Below are positions 1 through 7,939 of a stretch of DNA of 47,399 bases, piece by piece. Position 1 is the stretch's first letter. Each line of letters begins with the position of its first letter. The position numbers and the translations under genes were made by a program. Under the pieces are notes generated by a model. That model saw only the letters and a list, made by a program, of their open reading frames with translations. It was not told the origin of the DNA and ran no database searches. Source of the stretch: Prochlorococcus sp. AG-402-G22. Its GTDB lineage: Bacteria > Cyanobacteriota > Cyanobacteriia > PCC-6307 > Cyanobiaceae. The stretch spans positions 1 to 47,399 of the forward strand of contig QCHV01000013.1 in NCBI GenBank assembly GCA_003217035.1. Reading direction: 5' to 3'.

Positions 1-305
1 TATATTTAAGAAGCAATGTATTCAAAAGACCTTATGGGGATCAAGGCCTACTTATAACGAAAGGTCTTTATAACAATCTAGGTGGCTATAAACAGCTATA
101 CATCATGGAAGATATCGATTTTGTGCTCAGAATATTAAAGCTTAAAAAAATAAGGCCTCTAAATATAGACATACACGTAAGCAGTAGAAGGTGGAAGAGA
201 GTTAATATAATTAAGAATGCAATCAAAAGCTCTATTCTTAGATTTCGCTGGTCAAGAGGAGAAGACTCAATGAAACTATATAATGAATACTATTCAAAGA
301 GATGA
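1..305 (+). CDS. Family 2 glycosyltransferase, 3' end only (partial)
   Basis: The reading frame is open from the left edge of the window (first full codon at base 3) to a TGA at 303-305, so this is the C-terminal ~100 residues of a gene that starts outside. The visible protein contains RPYGDQGLLI, then LGGYKQLYIMEDIDF, then SSRRWKR. This order (YGDQ, LGG, MED, SSRRW) is typical of the C-terminal half of the TIGR04283-type family 2 glycosyltransferases common in cyanobacteria. These enzymes move a sugar from a nucleotide sugar to an unknown acceptor at the cytoplasmic face of the membrane. The MED acid pair is probably part of the active site (family knowledge). The ATG at 105 lies inside the conserved core and is not the start. 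The acceptor cannot be told from this fragment. Confidence 0.75.
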   Translation, partial: YLRSNVFKRPYGDQGLLITKGLYNNLGGYKQLYIMEDIDFVLRILKLKKIRPLNIDIHVSSRRWKRVNIIKNAIKSSILRFRWSRGEDSMKLYNEYYSKR

Positions 306-361
306 TATTTATATTGCATACCCTCTAGATCTAATTAATAAAGAGAATGTCCTTAATTAAA

Positions 362-907
362 TTAATTAGCGTACCAGAAAGCACATTTTTTTCCCTTTGG
401 CTCCAAAAGCCAGCCTTGATTCTTATAAAACGAAACTACACCAGGGTCAGCAAATAAAGTAACTCTTGAAATCCCCATATCCTTCAATGCTCGAAGGATA
501 TATTCCATGAGTTCTTTCCCCAATCCAGCCCTTTGGTAAATAGGATGGATAGCAACATCCCAGACCGTTGCATCAAGCACACCATCTCCAGTACAGCGAG
601 CAAATCCAACCAGCCTTGGGAACCTAGAATCGTGACGCCAAAGACCAACTTTTAGCAAGCTATTATCCAAAGCTTTTCCAACCCTCCTAAGAGGTCTTTG
701 GCTCCATCCCACAGACTGAAGTAATTGCTCAAGCTCAACCAAATCAAAAGACTTTGATTGACTAAAAATAAACCCCTCATCCAAGTTTGAAGACTTACAT
801 ATCGAAGCTCCAAATCCGTACAACTTTTCAATATCAATCCCATCAAAAAAACCACCTCCATCATCTCCAAGTCTGATGAATTTAGCTATTGGATTCTTTC
901 TAATCAT
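362..907 (-). CDS. GNAT-family N-acetyltransferase
   Basis: A 181-residue protein with a C-terminal GNAT fold. The strand VWDVAIHPIYQ is followed by the acetyl-CoA binding loop QRAGLGKELM (about residues 125-134), matching the (Q/R)xxGxG/A motif, then VTLFADPGVVSFYKNQGW, the usual last part of the domain. The first ~60 residues are not recognisable. It resembles the cyanobacterial and plastid GNAT proteins that acetylate amino or N-terminal groups, but the substrate is unknown. The ATG at 907 lies 18 bases beyond the stop of the ABC transporter gene on the same strand, so it may be the last gene of a hisG-ABC-GNAT transcript. The product class is sure; the target is not. Confidence 0.8.
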   Translation of the reverse strand: MIRKNPIAKFIRLGDDGGGFFDGIDIEKLYGFGASICKSSNLDEGFIFSQSKSFDLVELEQLLQSVGWSQRPLRRVGKALDNSLLKVGLWRHDSRFPRLVGFARCTGDGVLDATVWDVAIHPIYQRAGLGKELMEYILRALKDMGISRVTLFADPGVVSFYKNQGWLLEPKGKKCAFWYAN

Positions 908-925
908 TGATTAAAAACTATCCCC

Positions 926-2725
926 TTAAAGCTTTGCCAAACCTTTTTCTTGTAATTCAGCAAGTTGAGCGTAAAATCCTCCAAGAGTACGGAGCTGAGA
1001 GTGAGTCCCTTCTTCTACAATTCTTCCATTTCGCAAAACAAAAATACGATCAGCAGACTCAACTGTTGCCAATCTGTGGGCAATCACCAATGCCGTTCGC
1101 TTTTCTAAAAGTCTCTCCAAGTCATTTTGCAAAGCCGCTTCAGTAGAAGGGTCCATAAAAGCAGTTGCTTCATCCATTATCAAGACATCTGGATTACGAA
1201 TAGCTACTCTGGCAACAGACAGCAACTGCCTTTCCCCTGATGAGAGGTTGCCACCACGCTCCCTTAAAAGGGTATTCAATCCATTCGGCAATCTACTGAG
1301 CATAGTATTTAATCCAAGTTCACCACATATTTGCTTTAATTGCTCATCATCTATTTGAGCATCAAGACGCAGATTGTCGGACACATTGCCACTAAACAAG
1401 AAAGTGTCCTGAAGTACAACTCCCAATTTCTCTCGAAGGTCAGAGATAGGGATATCTCTAATGTCTACCCCATCTAAAAGTATTCTTCCATTCTGCGGCT
1501 CATACAATCGACAAAGAAGCCTAATTACAGTTGTTTTACCTGAACCTGTTGGACCAACCAAGGCCACATGCTCTCCTGGAGAAAGACTAAAACTAAGGTC
1601 GGTAATAATTGGCTCATCTGGTCTATAAGCAAAACTTACATTTTCAAAAACAACCTCTCCTTTTTTTAAATTTGATCCCTTGTGTTTATTTCTCGAAATA
1701 TAATTTGAAGCGTTTCTATTATCCGCTATTTCGATATTTTCCTCCAATAATTCTCCAATCCTTTCTACTGCAGTAAGTCCACCTTGAATCTGAGTAAACC
1801 GTTCTGCAAGTTGACGTAAGGGTTCAAAAAGCCTTTGTGAGTAAAGAATAAAAGTAGTCAAGGTACCTAACCCCATAGATTCTGCACTTACAAGCCATCC
1901 TCCAATTACAATAACCAATGCGACTACAGACAATGAAATCCATTCAACAAAAGCAGAGATACTGCTGTCATAAAAGATTGTGCCATTTACGGCTCTCCGG
2001 TAAGCCATACCAGTTCGATTAAATATTTTCCCATTAGTCGATTCCCTCCTAAACATTTGCACAACCTCAATCCCTTGCAAATTTTCTTGGAAGTCTGCAT
2101 TTAATTGAGATAGTTCTTCACGAACTTGATAGTTTGCCTTACGATATTTTTTTTGCAGCCAAAGAATCAAGCGGATTACGGGGATTTGAGTAATTAAAAG
2201 TAGTAAGCCAAGCCTTAAATCTATTAACAACATTGTTATAGCTATAACCAAAAGGCTTACTGCATCAGCTATTACTCCGACAGCGCCACTTCCAAAAACT
2301 TCTGAAAGAGCATCCACATCACTGGTAAGTCTTGTCAGCAACTTACCTACAGGCATTGAATCATGATATTTCAACGACAGTCTCATTGCATGAGAAAACA
2401 AATCATCCCTAATACGAGCTGTTAATCTCTGACCAACTCTTTGAATGTTGTAAGACTGATACCCTTGGAGAGCCAAGCGAAGCAAAACAGACACCAAAAG
2501 GAGTCCTACCAATCCTTTTATGGGCGAGTTCACAGTTAAACCACTTAACCAAGAGAGTGTTGGCTCCCCCTTTAAAGAACTTATTGCTTGTCCAACTAAA
2601 AGAGGTTGTATTGCACCAGCAAAAGCCACAGGTAGCATTATTAAAAGTATTATCAACAAACTCTTTCTGTCTTTCCTTAGATATCTACCAAGGCGCTGTA
2701 TTCTGCGAAAATCTTTAAAAGCCAT
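926..2725 (-). CDS. ABC exporter, fused membrane and ATPase domains (MsbA/multidrug type)
   Basis: About 599 residues, the usual length of a half-size type IV exporter that works as a homodimer. The N-terminal half holds six predicted membrane segments. The C-terminal half holds the nucleotide-binding domain with Walker A GPTGSGKTT, Q-loop VVLQDTFLF, signature LSSGERQLL, Walker B VLIMDEATAF and switch histidine IAHRL, so it should be an active ATPase. The substrate (lipid or drug) cannot be told. The start is taken as ATG at 2725, two bases after the hisG stop. An upstream TTG at 2731 overlaps that stop and is an alternative. Tight coupling to hisG suggests one transcript, but no functional link to histidine synthesis is implied. 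Confidence 0.9.
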   Translation of the reverse strand: MAFKDFRRIQRLGRYLRKDRKSLLIILLIMLPVAFAGAIQPLLVGQAISSLKGEPTLSWLSGLTVNSPIKGLVGLLLVSVLLRLALQGYQSYNIQRVGQRLTARIRDDLFSHAMRLSLKYHDSMPVGKLLTRLTSDVDALSEVFGSGAVGVIADAVSLLVIAITMLLIDLRLGLLLLITQIPVIRLILWLQKKYRKANYQVREELSQLNADFQENLQGIEVVQMFRRESTNGKIFNRTGMAYRRAVNGTIFYDSSISAFVEWISLSVVALVIVIGGWLVSAESMGLGTLTTFILYSQRLFEPLRQLAERFTQIQGGLTAVERIGELLEENIEIADNRNASNYISRNKHKGSNLKKGEVVFENVSFAYRPDEPIITDLSFSLSPGEHVALVGPTGSGKTTVIRLLCRLYEPQNGRILLDGVDIRDIPISDLREKLGVVLQDTFLFSGNVSDNLRLDAQIDDEQLKQICGELGLNTMLSRLPNGLNTLLRERGGNLSSGERQLLSVARVAIRNPDVLIMDEATAFMDPSTEAALQNDLERLLEKRTALVIAHRLATVESADRIFVLRNGRIVEEGTHSQLRTLGGFYAQLAELQEKGLAKL

Positions 2726-2727
2726 TT

Positions 2728-3375
2728 TCAAAAAGAACCTTTTCTTTCCTGAGATTTAATTGCATCCACAATTAAACGAATATCACCAGTATCCAAACGC
2801 AAAGCCAGCGGATTACCAATTAGTCTGGCAGTGGAATGAAAAAGATGGTCTATTTCTATAAGCCCATTTTCTCTGAGAGTGCGACCAGTTGCTACTAAAT
2901 CAACAATAGCTTCTGCCATTCCTGTTAATGGACCAAGTTCTACAGAGCCTGTTAAATGAACCATCTCAACTGGCAAATCAAGTTCTTCAAAAAACCTTCT
3001 CGCACAATTTGTAAATTTACTAGCAACTCTGCAGTGAGCGGGCAAATCAGCTGCTGACTTATACGAGCTGGTTTTTTTAACCGCAACAGCCATATGACAT
3101 TCTCCAAAGCAAAGATCGACTAAATTAGCAACTGGCATCTGATGCTCACTCAAAACATCAAAACCAACCACTCCCAACTGTGCTTGACCATAAGCAACGT
3201 AAACTGGGACGTCACCATTACGAACAAGAAGTGCATTTGCTCGCCCGCATGCAGAAGGAACCATTAGCTGTCGATTACTTGGTTCCAATACTGCAGAAAA
3301 ATCAAATCCCGCCTTTGCGAAACGTGATACAGAATCTTTGAGCAAAGCTCCTTTAGCCAAAGCAACAGTAATCAT
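2728..3375 (-). CDS. hisG: ATP phosphoribosyltransferase, short form
   Basis: First enzyme of histidine synthesis: it joins ATP and PRPP to give phosphoribosyl-ATP. The 215-residue length fits the short HisG form, which lacks the C-terminal regulatory domain and needs HisZ as a partner (family knowledge; hisZ is not in this window). Visible family segments are the N-terminal [12 protein letters not shown], the central [22 protein letters not shown], the acidic [24 protein letters not shown] region that binds PRPP, and the C-terminal LIGNPLALR. The ATG at 3375 is the natural start. It is divergent from gloB, with 34 bases between the two start codons, so the two genes share a very compact promoter region. 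Confidence 0.95.
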   Translation of the reverse strand: MITVALAKGALLKDSVSRFAKAGFDFSAVLEPSNRQLMVPSACGRANALLVRNGDVPVYVAYGQAQLGVVGFDVLSEHQMPVANLVDLCFGECHMAVAVKKTSSYKSAADLPAHCRVASKFTNCARRFFEELDLPVEMVHLTGSVELGPLTGMAEAIVDLVATGRTLRENGLIEIDHLFHSTARLIGNPLALRLDTGDIRLIVDAIKSQERKGSF

Positions 3376-3409
3376 GACTTCAAATTGGCCTTAATGCACA
3401 CTGAAAGAT

Positions 3410-4171
3410 ATGGCACAAGAAAACAAAGGTTTCAAGATCCATGGAATTCCAGTACTTAATGACAACATTATCTGGGTTTGGGAAACAGGTGAACAAGCTG
3501 TTGTAGTTGACCCAGCAGTTTCGGAACCAGTAAAGGAATTCCTTAACAAGAAGAATCTAGTCCTGAATGCCATTTTGCAAACCCATCATCATGACGATCA
3601 CATTGGTGGGACAAAAGCTTTAATAAGGCATTGGCCCTCAGCCTCTGTAATTGCATGCAAATCAGATTTAGATCGAATCCCTTTTCAATCTCATTCCGTC
3701 AGTGATAACGAAGAATTCACTCTTCTGGGCTATGAAATTAAAGTTTTAGAAGTTCCTGGCCATACAATGAATCATATTGTTTTCTATTTATCTGATGTTC
3801 AGAATAAGAATATAGATCCCGTACTTTTTTGTGGCGATACATTATTTGGTGGAGGATGCGGAAGATTATTTGAAGGCAGTGCTAAAGAAATGTATGAATC
3901 GCTTTGCAGACTAAATTCATTTCCCTCAAATACAAAAGTTTATTGCGCCCATGAATACACCGAATCAAATCTTCGCTGGGCAAGCAATCTCCACCCTGAA
4001 GATTTGTTAATAAAAGAAAGGTTGAAAAAAGTCTCTAAAAAAAGATCCAATGGTCTATTAACTATTCCCAGCAGTCTTCAAGAAGAAAGAAAAACAAATT
4101 TATTTTTAAGAGCTAACAATGTTGAAACTTTTTCAAAATTAAGGAATCACAAAGACCGCTGGAAGGGCTAA
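3410..4171 (+). CDS. gloB: Hydroxyacylglutathione hydrolase (glyoxalase II)
   Basis: A 253-residue metallo-beta-lactamase-fold hydrolase that splits S-lactoylglutathione to lactate and glutathione in the cytoplasm, the second step of methylglyoxal detoxification. The metal-binding motif THHHDDHIGG is complete (about residues 58-67). It is followed by VPGHTMNH, FCGDTLFGGGCGRLFEG and YCAHEYTESN, which carry the remaining metal ligands and glutathione contacts. The C-terminal part is shorter in recognisable glutathione-binding residues but ends with the family-like LRNHKDRW. The start ATG at 3410 is close to the divergent hisG. ridA follows 34 bases downstream on the same strand, so the two may be cotranscribed. 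Confidence 0.93.
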   Translation: MAQENKGFKIHGIPVLNDNIIWVWETGEQAVVVDPAVSEPVKEFLNKKNLVLNAILQTHHHDDHIGGTKALIRHWPSASVIACKSDLDRIPFQSHSVSDNEEFTLLGYEIKVLEVPGHTMNHIVFYLSDVQNKNIDPVLFCGDTLFGGGCGRLFEGSAKEMYESLCRLNSFPSNTKVYCAHEYTESNLRWASNLHPEDLLIKERLKKVSKKRSNGLLTIPSSLQEERKTNLFLRANNVETFSKLRNHKDRWKG

Positions 4172-4205
4172 AGAAAGCTTTAATAGTGTCATCAAACCAG
4201 TTCTT

Positions 4206-4604
4206 ATGAATTCTTCTACAAAAAGAGCAATCGAAACTAAATTCGCCCCTTCACCAGTTGGACCTTACAGCCAAGCTGTTCTTGCAGGTAATTTGCTTTT
4301 TTGTTCAGGGCAAATTGCTCTGAGCCCTTCAACAGGTGCAATGGTTGGAAATGGCAGCGTAGAGGAAGAAACGGTTCAAGTGCTAAAGAACCTCAAAGCA
4401 GTACTAAATAAAGCGTTACTAAAAGAATCGGACGTTATAAAAACCACGATTTATCTTGTTGATTTAAAAGATTTTGAGAAAGTAAACAAAGTTTACGAAG
4501 AGTTTTTCAATGGTCAGATAAGTCCTGCAAGAGCCTGCATTGAAGTCTCAGGCTTACCTAAAGGGGCACTTGTGGAAATAGACTGTGTCGCATTACTAAG
4601 TTAA
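4206..4604 (+). CDS. ridA: RidA family reactive-imine deaminase
   Basis: A 132-residue protein of the YjgF/YER057c/UK114 family. RidA hydrolyses reactive enamine and imine intermediates made by PLP enzymes such as threonine dehydratase, protecting other enzymes. Visible motifs are APSPVGPYSQAV near the N-terminus, FCSGQIAL, VLKNLKAVL, KTTIYLVDLKDF and the C-terminal PARACIEVSGLPKGALVEIDC. The last contains the arginine (PAR) that binds the substrate carboxylate and the glutamate (VEID) thought to activate water. Length and ends match the family. It follows gloB closely on the same strand; both are small damage-control enzymes, which may explain the pairing. Confidence 0.93.
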   Translation: MNSSTKRAIETKFAPSPVGPYSQAVLAGNLLFCSGQIALSPSTGAMVGNGSVEEETVQVLKNLKAVLNKALLKESDVIKTTIYLVDLKDFEKVNKVYEEFFNGQISPARACIEVSGLPKGALVEIDCVALLS

Positions 4605-4692
4605 GGCCCAATAAAAGTAAAGAAAACTCATCGCCTCCATTTGCATCACGACCACACAATTGTCTAGATTAAGTCTTGCCTTGGGACAAATT

Positions 4693-4917
4693 ATGTCCAC
4701 AGCGAAGCTGACAATTGGCGAACTAGAGGCTGGTTACCCTCTCTATTGCAAGGCGCTAAGGCGGCTGCTTGTATTAGGAAGGACTCCAAAGGAAATCCAA
4801 AAAACTGTTTGTTGGGGGCATCTTGAAACGCTTAATCGCTGTCTTCCTGGCCGATACAAGGCTCCCGCTTATTTGATGGCACTTATAAAAAGAGATATTG
4901 AAGAGCCAAAAAATTAA
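4693..4917 (+). CDS. Small conserved cyanobacterial protein, DUF3136-like
   Basis: A 74-residue soluble protein, taken from the ATG at 4693. A longer frame from a TTG at 4660 is possible, but the conserved-looking part begins at MSTAKLTIGELEAGYP. The sequence is rich in charged and aromatic residues (YPLYCKALRRLL, CWGHLETLNRCLPGRYK). From memory it resembles the DUF3136 family found only in cyanobacteria, whose function is unknown. It lies tail to tail with the last gene of the carboxysome operon (23 bases between stops). Three cysteines and one histidine are present, but there is no clear metal motif. Real gene: likely. Function: not known. Confidence 0.7.
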   Translation: MSTAKLTIGELEAGYPLYCKALRRLLVLGRTPKEIQKTVCWGHLETLNRCLPGRYKAPAYLMALIKRDIEEPKN

Positions 4918-4939
4918 ACATTCAATCGCAGCCTGTATC

Positions 4940-5188
4940 TCAACAAATCTCATCAACCTTTGAGGCAAAGAGGTGATCATCGTTGGTTATTTCTGCATTT
5001 TCACCCTCACCCTCAGGCATAAGGGTTAAGTTTGCGTATGTCTTCCCAAAACTGATATCAGGAAACCTTTGCATAGATTCTGACAGTTGTCCTAATTGAT
5101 CTAAAAAATCTCTAGTGCCTTCATAAGTTTCAAACTCAAATCTCCTTTCTAGACGAACAGGCCTTGTTTTCTCTTGCCATTGATGCAT
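4940..5188 (-). CDS. Alpha-carboxysome RuBisCO assembly factor (acRAF, PCD-like)
   Basis: An 82-residue protein related to pterin-4a-carbinolamine dehydratase (PCD). Visible are RRFEFETYEGTRDFLDQLGQLSESMQRFPDISFGKTYANLTL and a short acidic tail. The canonical PCD catalytic pair of histidines (HHP) is replaced by RFPDISFG. This is the mark of the alpha-carboxysome paralogue, which is a chaperone-like factor for form IA RuBisCO and not a pterin enzyme (established for acRAF). It is the last gene of the carboxysome operon, 92 bases after csoS1E. That position supports the RuBisCO role. A small inverted repeat precedes it (5202-5218). Confidence 0.88.
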   Translation of the reverse strand: MHQWQEKTRPVRLERRFEFETYEGTRDFLDQLGQLSESMQRFPDISFGKTYANLTLMPEGEGENAEITNDDHLFASKVDEIC

Positions 5189-5201
5189 AGATAATAAATT
5201 T

Positions 5202-5218
5202 TAGCTTTTAAGAAGCTA
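5202..5218 (-). other. Inverted repeat before the acRAF gene
   Basis: Six-base arms TAGCTT and AAGCTA around a 5-base loop, followed on the minus strand by AT-rich sequence. It sits 14 bases upstream of the acRAF start in the gap after csoS1E. It could weakly slow transcription or mark an RNA processing point. The stem is short and AT-rich, so it may be chance. Confidence 0.3.
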
Positions 5219-5280
5219 TAGCAATTTGGTAATTAAAAAAAAAATTAAATTTACAAAAACAAGCTGGGATAATTAAATTC

Positions 5281-5829
5281 TCAATATCTTCTAGAAGTAC
5301 CAGTTGGTTTTAAAACAGGTTCAACCTCCTCATGAGGTCTGGCAATAATATGTGCAGCAACAAGGCCATCTCCAACACGCTCGCAAGCATCGGCACCTGC
5401 TCTAACTGAAGCATTCACTGCTCCTGTCTCTCCTCGAACCATTACCGTCACATATCCACCTCCAATATATTCACGAGCTACAAGATTAACTTCAGCCGCT
5501 TTAGTCATTGCATCGGCTGCTTCAATAGCTGGAACCATACCCCTTGTTTCAATCATTCCCAAAGCAATTCCATGGATAGGGTCAGGATTAACAAAAGATG
5601 CGCGAGGGAAAGTCTTGCTAGAGCTTCCGCCTTTTGAAGAGGCCGAGCTTGGCTTGGAACTTCGTAAAGTTTCCTTTGTGCCTTTTTCATTAGGAATAGC
5701 GGAACCTGAAGATTCCTTAGAGACAACACTCTGATCATTAACTGGCTTAGAAGTAACATCAACTATTTGATCTGCAGGGTCTAAAGATTTTTTCGATCTT
5801 GTTTTGCGACGAGGAGAAGGAGTAGCCAT
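5281..5829 (-). CDS. csoS1E: Carboxysome shell protein CsoS1E with long disordered N-terminus
   Basis: A 182-residue protein with two parts. Residues ~1-84 are rich in Ser, Lys, Thr and Pro and look disordered. Residues ~85-175 form one BMC-H domain that is nearly the same as CsoS1 in this operon (shared HIIARPH, RAGADACERVGDGLVAAH, MTKAAEV). BMC-H domains form hexamer tiles of the carboxysome shell. The extension could face the lumen or cytosol and bind a partner; this is inference. CsoS1E is known from some low-light Prochlorococcus and marine Synechococcus. It lies between csoS4B (44 bases) and acRAF (92 bases). Its nearness in sequence to CsoS1 suggests an old duplication. Confidence 0.88.
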   Translation of the reverse strand: MATPSPRRKTRSKKSLDPADQIVDVTSKPVNDQSVVSKESSGSAIPNEKGTKETLRSSKPSSASSKGGSSSKTFPRASFVNPDPIHGIALGMIETRGMVPAIEAADAMTKAAEVNLVAREYIGGGYVTVMVRGETGAVNASVRAGADACERVGDGLVAAHIIARPHEEVEPVLKPTGTSRRY

Positions 5830-5854
5830 TTAATTAAGAATGAATAATTTTGCA

Positions 5855-5870
5855 AGGATTAACAAATCCT
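5855..5870 (-). other. Inverted repeat between csoS4B and csoS1E
   Basis: Perfect 6-base arms AGGATT and AATCCT around a 4-base loop, in the 44-base gap between csoS4B and csoS1E. On the minus strand a short A/T-rich stretch follows. It is too weak to be a sure terminator. It may damp read-through into csoS1E or be an RNA processing site. Confidence 0.35.
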
Positions 5871-5873
5871 GAG

Positions 5874-6125
5874 TCAACCATCAGGGATCCAATAATCAAT
5901 AATTCCTCCAATAGTGAGATCAGTTTGAATAGAAGAATCGGGACAAGCAAACCTTGCAGCTGAACCACTCGCAGTGAAAACCCAATTACCCTCTCGTGCA
6001 CCAACTGGATCAACAGCAACCAACTGTTTACCTTTGTTATTCCGAAGAATTCGTAAATGCATATGCCCTAAGCCTTCCACTCTTTGAGTGCAAACCAATC
6101 GTCCCATTACCTGCATTATTTCCAT
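5874..6125 (-). CDS. csoS4B: Carboxysome vertex protein CsoS4B (pentameric BMC-P)
   Basis: An 83-residue EutN/CcmL-family protein that forms pentamers closing the vertices of the icosahedral shell. Visible family parts are MQVMGRLVCTQRVEGL at the start, LVAVDPVGAREGNWVFTASGSAARFA in the middle and TDLTIGGIIDYW at the end. The glycine-rich DPVGAREGNWV loop lines the pentamer pore. The start is taken as ATG 6125, which shares a base with the csoS4A stop (TGATG), a classic coupled arrangement. A TTG three bases earlier is also possible. It is shorter and diverged from CsoS4A, as is usual for the A/B pair. Confidence 0.92.
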   Translation of the reverse strand: MEIMQVMGRLVCTQRVEGLGHMHLRILRNNKGKQLVAVDPVGAREGNWVFTASGSAARFACPDSSIQTDLTIGGIIDYWIPDG

Positions 6126-6400
6126 CAATTTAAATTATTCAATGCAGGGTCTGGCGACTCGGGATCCCAATGGTCAATTATCCCAACTATGGTTAAATCA
6201 CTAGGATATGACTTGCTTCCTGCCGCTTCTCTGGCTGCAGAACTCCCAACGCAAATCACCCAGTCATCAGGTTTGCAACCAACAGCATCCACTGCAACTT
6301 TTTTCGATGATCCATCTAAAACAACTTGAAGATGTCGATGTTCAAACCCAGGAATCCTATTGGTAGAGACAAGGGGTTTTAGCACTTTGCAAATCAACAT
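6125..6400 (-). CDS. csoS4A: Carboxysome vertex protein CsoS4A (pentameric BMC-P)
   Basis: A 91-residue EutN/CcmL-family vertex protein. MLICKVLKPLVSTNRIPGFEHRHLQVV is typical of CsoS4A, with KVAVDAVGCKPDDWVICVGSSAAREAAG in the middle and SDLTIVGIIDHWDP at the end. Pentamers of CsoS4A and CsoS4B fill the twelve corners of the shell and reduce CO2 leak (family knowledge). The start ATG at 6400 is 2 bases after the csoSCA stop and the stop overlaps csoS4B, so csoSCA-csoS4A-csoS4B are translationally coupled. This fits their low and similar copy numbers. Confidence 0.94.
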   Translation of the reverse strand: MLICKVLKPLVSTNRIPGFEHRHLQVVLDGSSKKVAVDAVGCKPDDWVICVGSSAAREAAGSKSYPSDLTIVGIIDHWDPESPDPALNNLN

Positions 6401-6402
6401 TT

Positions 6403-7932
6403 TTAATGTTCCTCCTTAATAGCAAGGTCAAGTGAAGACCCTACAATTTCTGCAGAGGCCTTTGTATCTCTATCGCGAATGGTTAGACATGTATGAAGCA
6501 AACCATCATCTACTAATGATCGATAACGAGTCGAGATAGCATTATCTACTCTTTTACAATCTCCTAAAGCCCTCTCACGAGCACCAGGAACTTTTCCTGA
6601 GTAATCAAACCGGATTACTACTGGTATTGGCAAATCTCTTGAGACATTTAAACCTTTAAAAATCTTTATACCTACATCCAAGTCTGGGGCTCCTTCTTCA
6701 ACCGTATCAAGGTGAGCGAAATAGGTGAGATTTCTAAGATGAACCTCTTTAAATCCAATACCTACACCTATAAAACGTTCGGCATGTCCTTCGTCAGGGT
6801 AAGGACCATTGTGAAGATTACGAACATAGTCAATTTGAGAAATATTATTAGCAATCAACTTTGTTATGAATTTACTCATCCCGTCATTCACATCACCACC
6901 TCGTGCTGCTTCTACAGCATGTTTGATTTTGTTCATGGCCATATCAACTGAGAGATGTTTGGTTGTGTCATATATTTCATTCGCTGAGATCCAATCATCT
7001 AGAGGAATGTTGTTTTCTGAGTCTGGTACATGTACACGAATAGAATCTGTATCTGTATCAAGACCAATTAAAAGCAAGTCAACCAATGAACCACAACAAA
7101 AGGTTTTTTCAACTGTTTCACGAAAATCAAGTAGCCGTTTAAGACCTGAACTTGCAGCAAGAGAGTCATTACTTCCATGAGCGGCACACCCTTGAGTCGA
7201 TGGATTTAGAGAACTAAAGTGGTAAAGCACCACCTTTAAATATCTAGTTTCTTCATGAGCTGAATTAGGAATACCTTCTCTAAACCTCTTATGCTCGGTC
7301 TTTACCCAGCGATTAACAGTATTTTCAATATCAAACAAAGCCCCTGCATGAGACCTTCTTCGAACTGAACCAAAAGGAATGCGCAGTGCATAAGCAATAG
7401 AATGCGCCAAACGTCCATCAGCACAGGGCGTTACATCAAGCAAGTGAAAGCCACACTCTTCAAGAAACGACTGAAAGGTATTTGCATCATGACCACCCTC
7501 AGAGCCATTTAAAGGGTCTAAGTTAAAGAACTGGTTACTAGATTGTTGATGCGCCTCAAAAACACACCAAGCGAACAAAGCCCTCATGTCTAAAGGCCGT
7601 ACCCAAGCTGTTTCTAAAATATGATTGGGAAGACTAAACCCCAATTCTGATTTTGCAATTTCCTGAGCCCTCACAACAAAATCCTGATGATGTTGAAAGG
7701 TTGAAATCTTTTTAAGCAAAGGAACAATTTGATCAAAACGTCCTTTAACTTCTAATTCATAATCTTTAAGCTTTTTGTTGCCTAAAACATTAGTAAGAGG
7801 GTGTTCTACATCAGACCTAGAAGAAAACGTACTGGTTTCAGATCCAAACTCTTGGCCAGATAAATATCTCTTCCTAGGAGCCGTTGGTCCTAGAAGGCGT
7901 TCATTCTTTCTGGCCAAATTACGATAGGCCAT
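6403..7932 (-). CDS. csoSCA: Carboxysomal beta-type carbonic anhydrase CsoSCA (CsoS3)
   Basis: A 509-residue enzyme that turns bicarbonate into CO2 inside the carboxysome for RuBisCO. Three regions are visible: an N-terminal helical part (~1-140), a catalytic domain and a degenerate C-terminal duplicate. Likely zinc ligands are Cys170 (TPCADGR), His238 (LYHFSS) and Cys249 (QGCAAHG); their spacing is close to that of the Halothiobacillus enzyme. Asp172 and Arg174 of CADGR form the catalytic dyad. The first ~45 residues are basic and Ser-rich, as in the segment that tethers CsoSCA to RuBisCO in other species. The ATG at 7932 is 7 bases after the csoS2 stop, with AGAGGT inside the csoS2 end as a possible ribosome site. 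Confidence 0.95.
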   Translation of the reverse strand: MAYRNLARKNERLLGPTAPRKRYLSGQEFGSETSTFSSRSDVEHPLTNVLGNKKLKDYELEVKGRFDQIVPLLKKISTFQHHQDFVVRAQEIAKSELGFSLPNHILETAWVRPLDMRALFAWCVFEAHQQSSNQFFNLDPLNGSEGGHDANTFQSFLEECGFHLLDVTPCADGRLAHSIAYALRIPFGSVRRRSHAGALFDIENTVNRWVKTEHKRFREGIPNSAHEETRYLKVVLYHFSSLNPSTQGCAAHGSNDSLAASSGLKRLLDFRETVEKTFCCGSLVDLLLIGLDTDTDSIRVHVPDSENNIPLDDWISANEIYDTTKHLSVDMAMNKIKHAVEAARGGDVNDGMSKFITKLIANNISQIDYVRNLHNGPYPDEGHAERFIGVGIGFKEVHLRNLTYFAHLDTVEEGAPDLDVGIKIFKGLNVSRDLPIPVVIRFDYSGKVPGARERALGDCKRVDNAISTRYRSLVDDGLLHTCLTIRDRDTKASAEIVGSSLDLAIKEEH

Positions 7933-7939
7933 TGATCAA

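Noticed and set aside
105-305. 66-residue gene starting at ATG 105
   Set aside because: The same frame is open back to the left edge and encodes conserved glycosyltransferase residues before the ATG, so it is the tail of a cut gene.
4660-4692. TTG 4660 as start of the DUF3136-like gene
   Set aside because: ATG 4693 is a better start and precedes the part of the protein that looks conserved.
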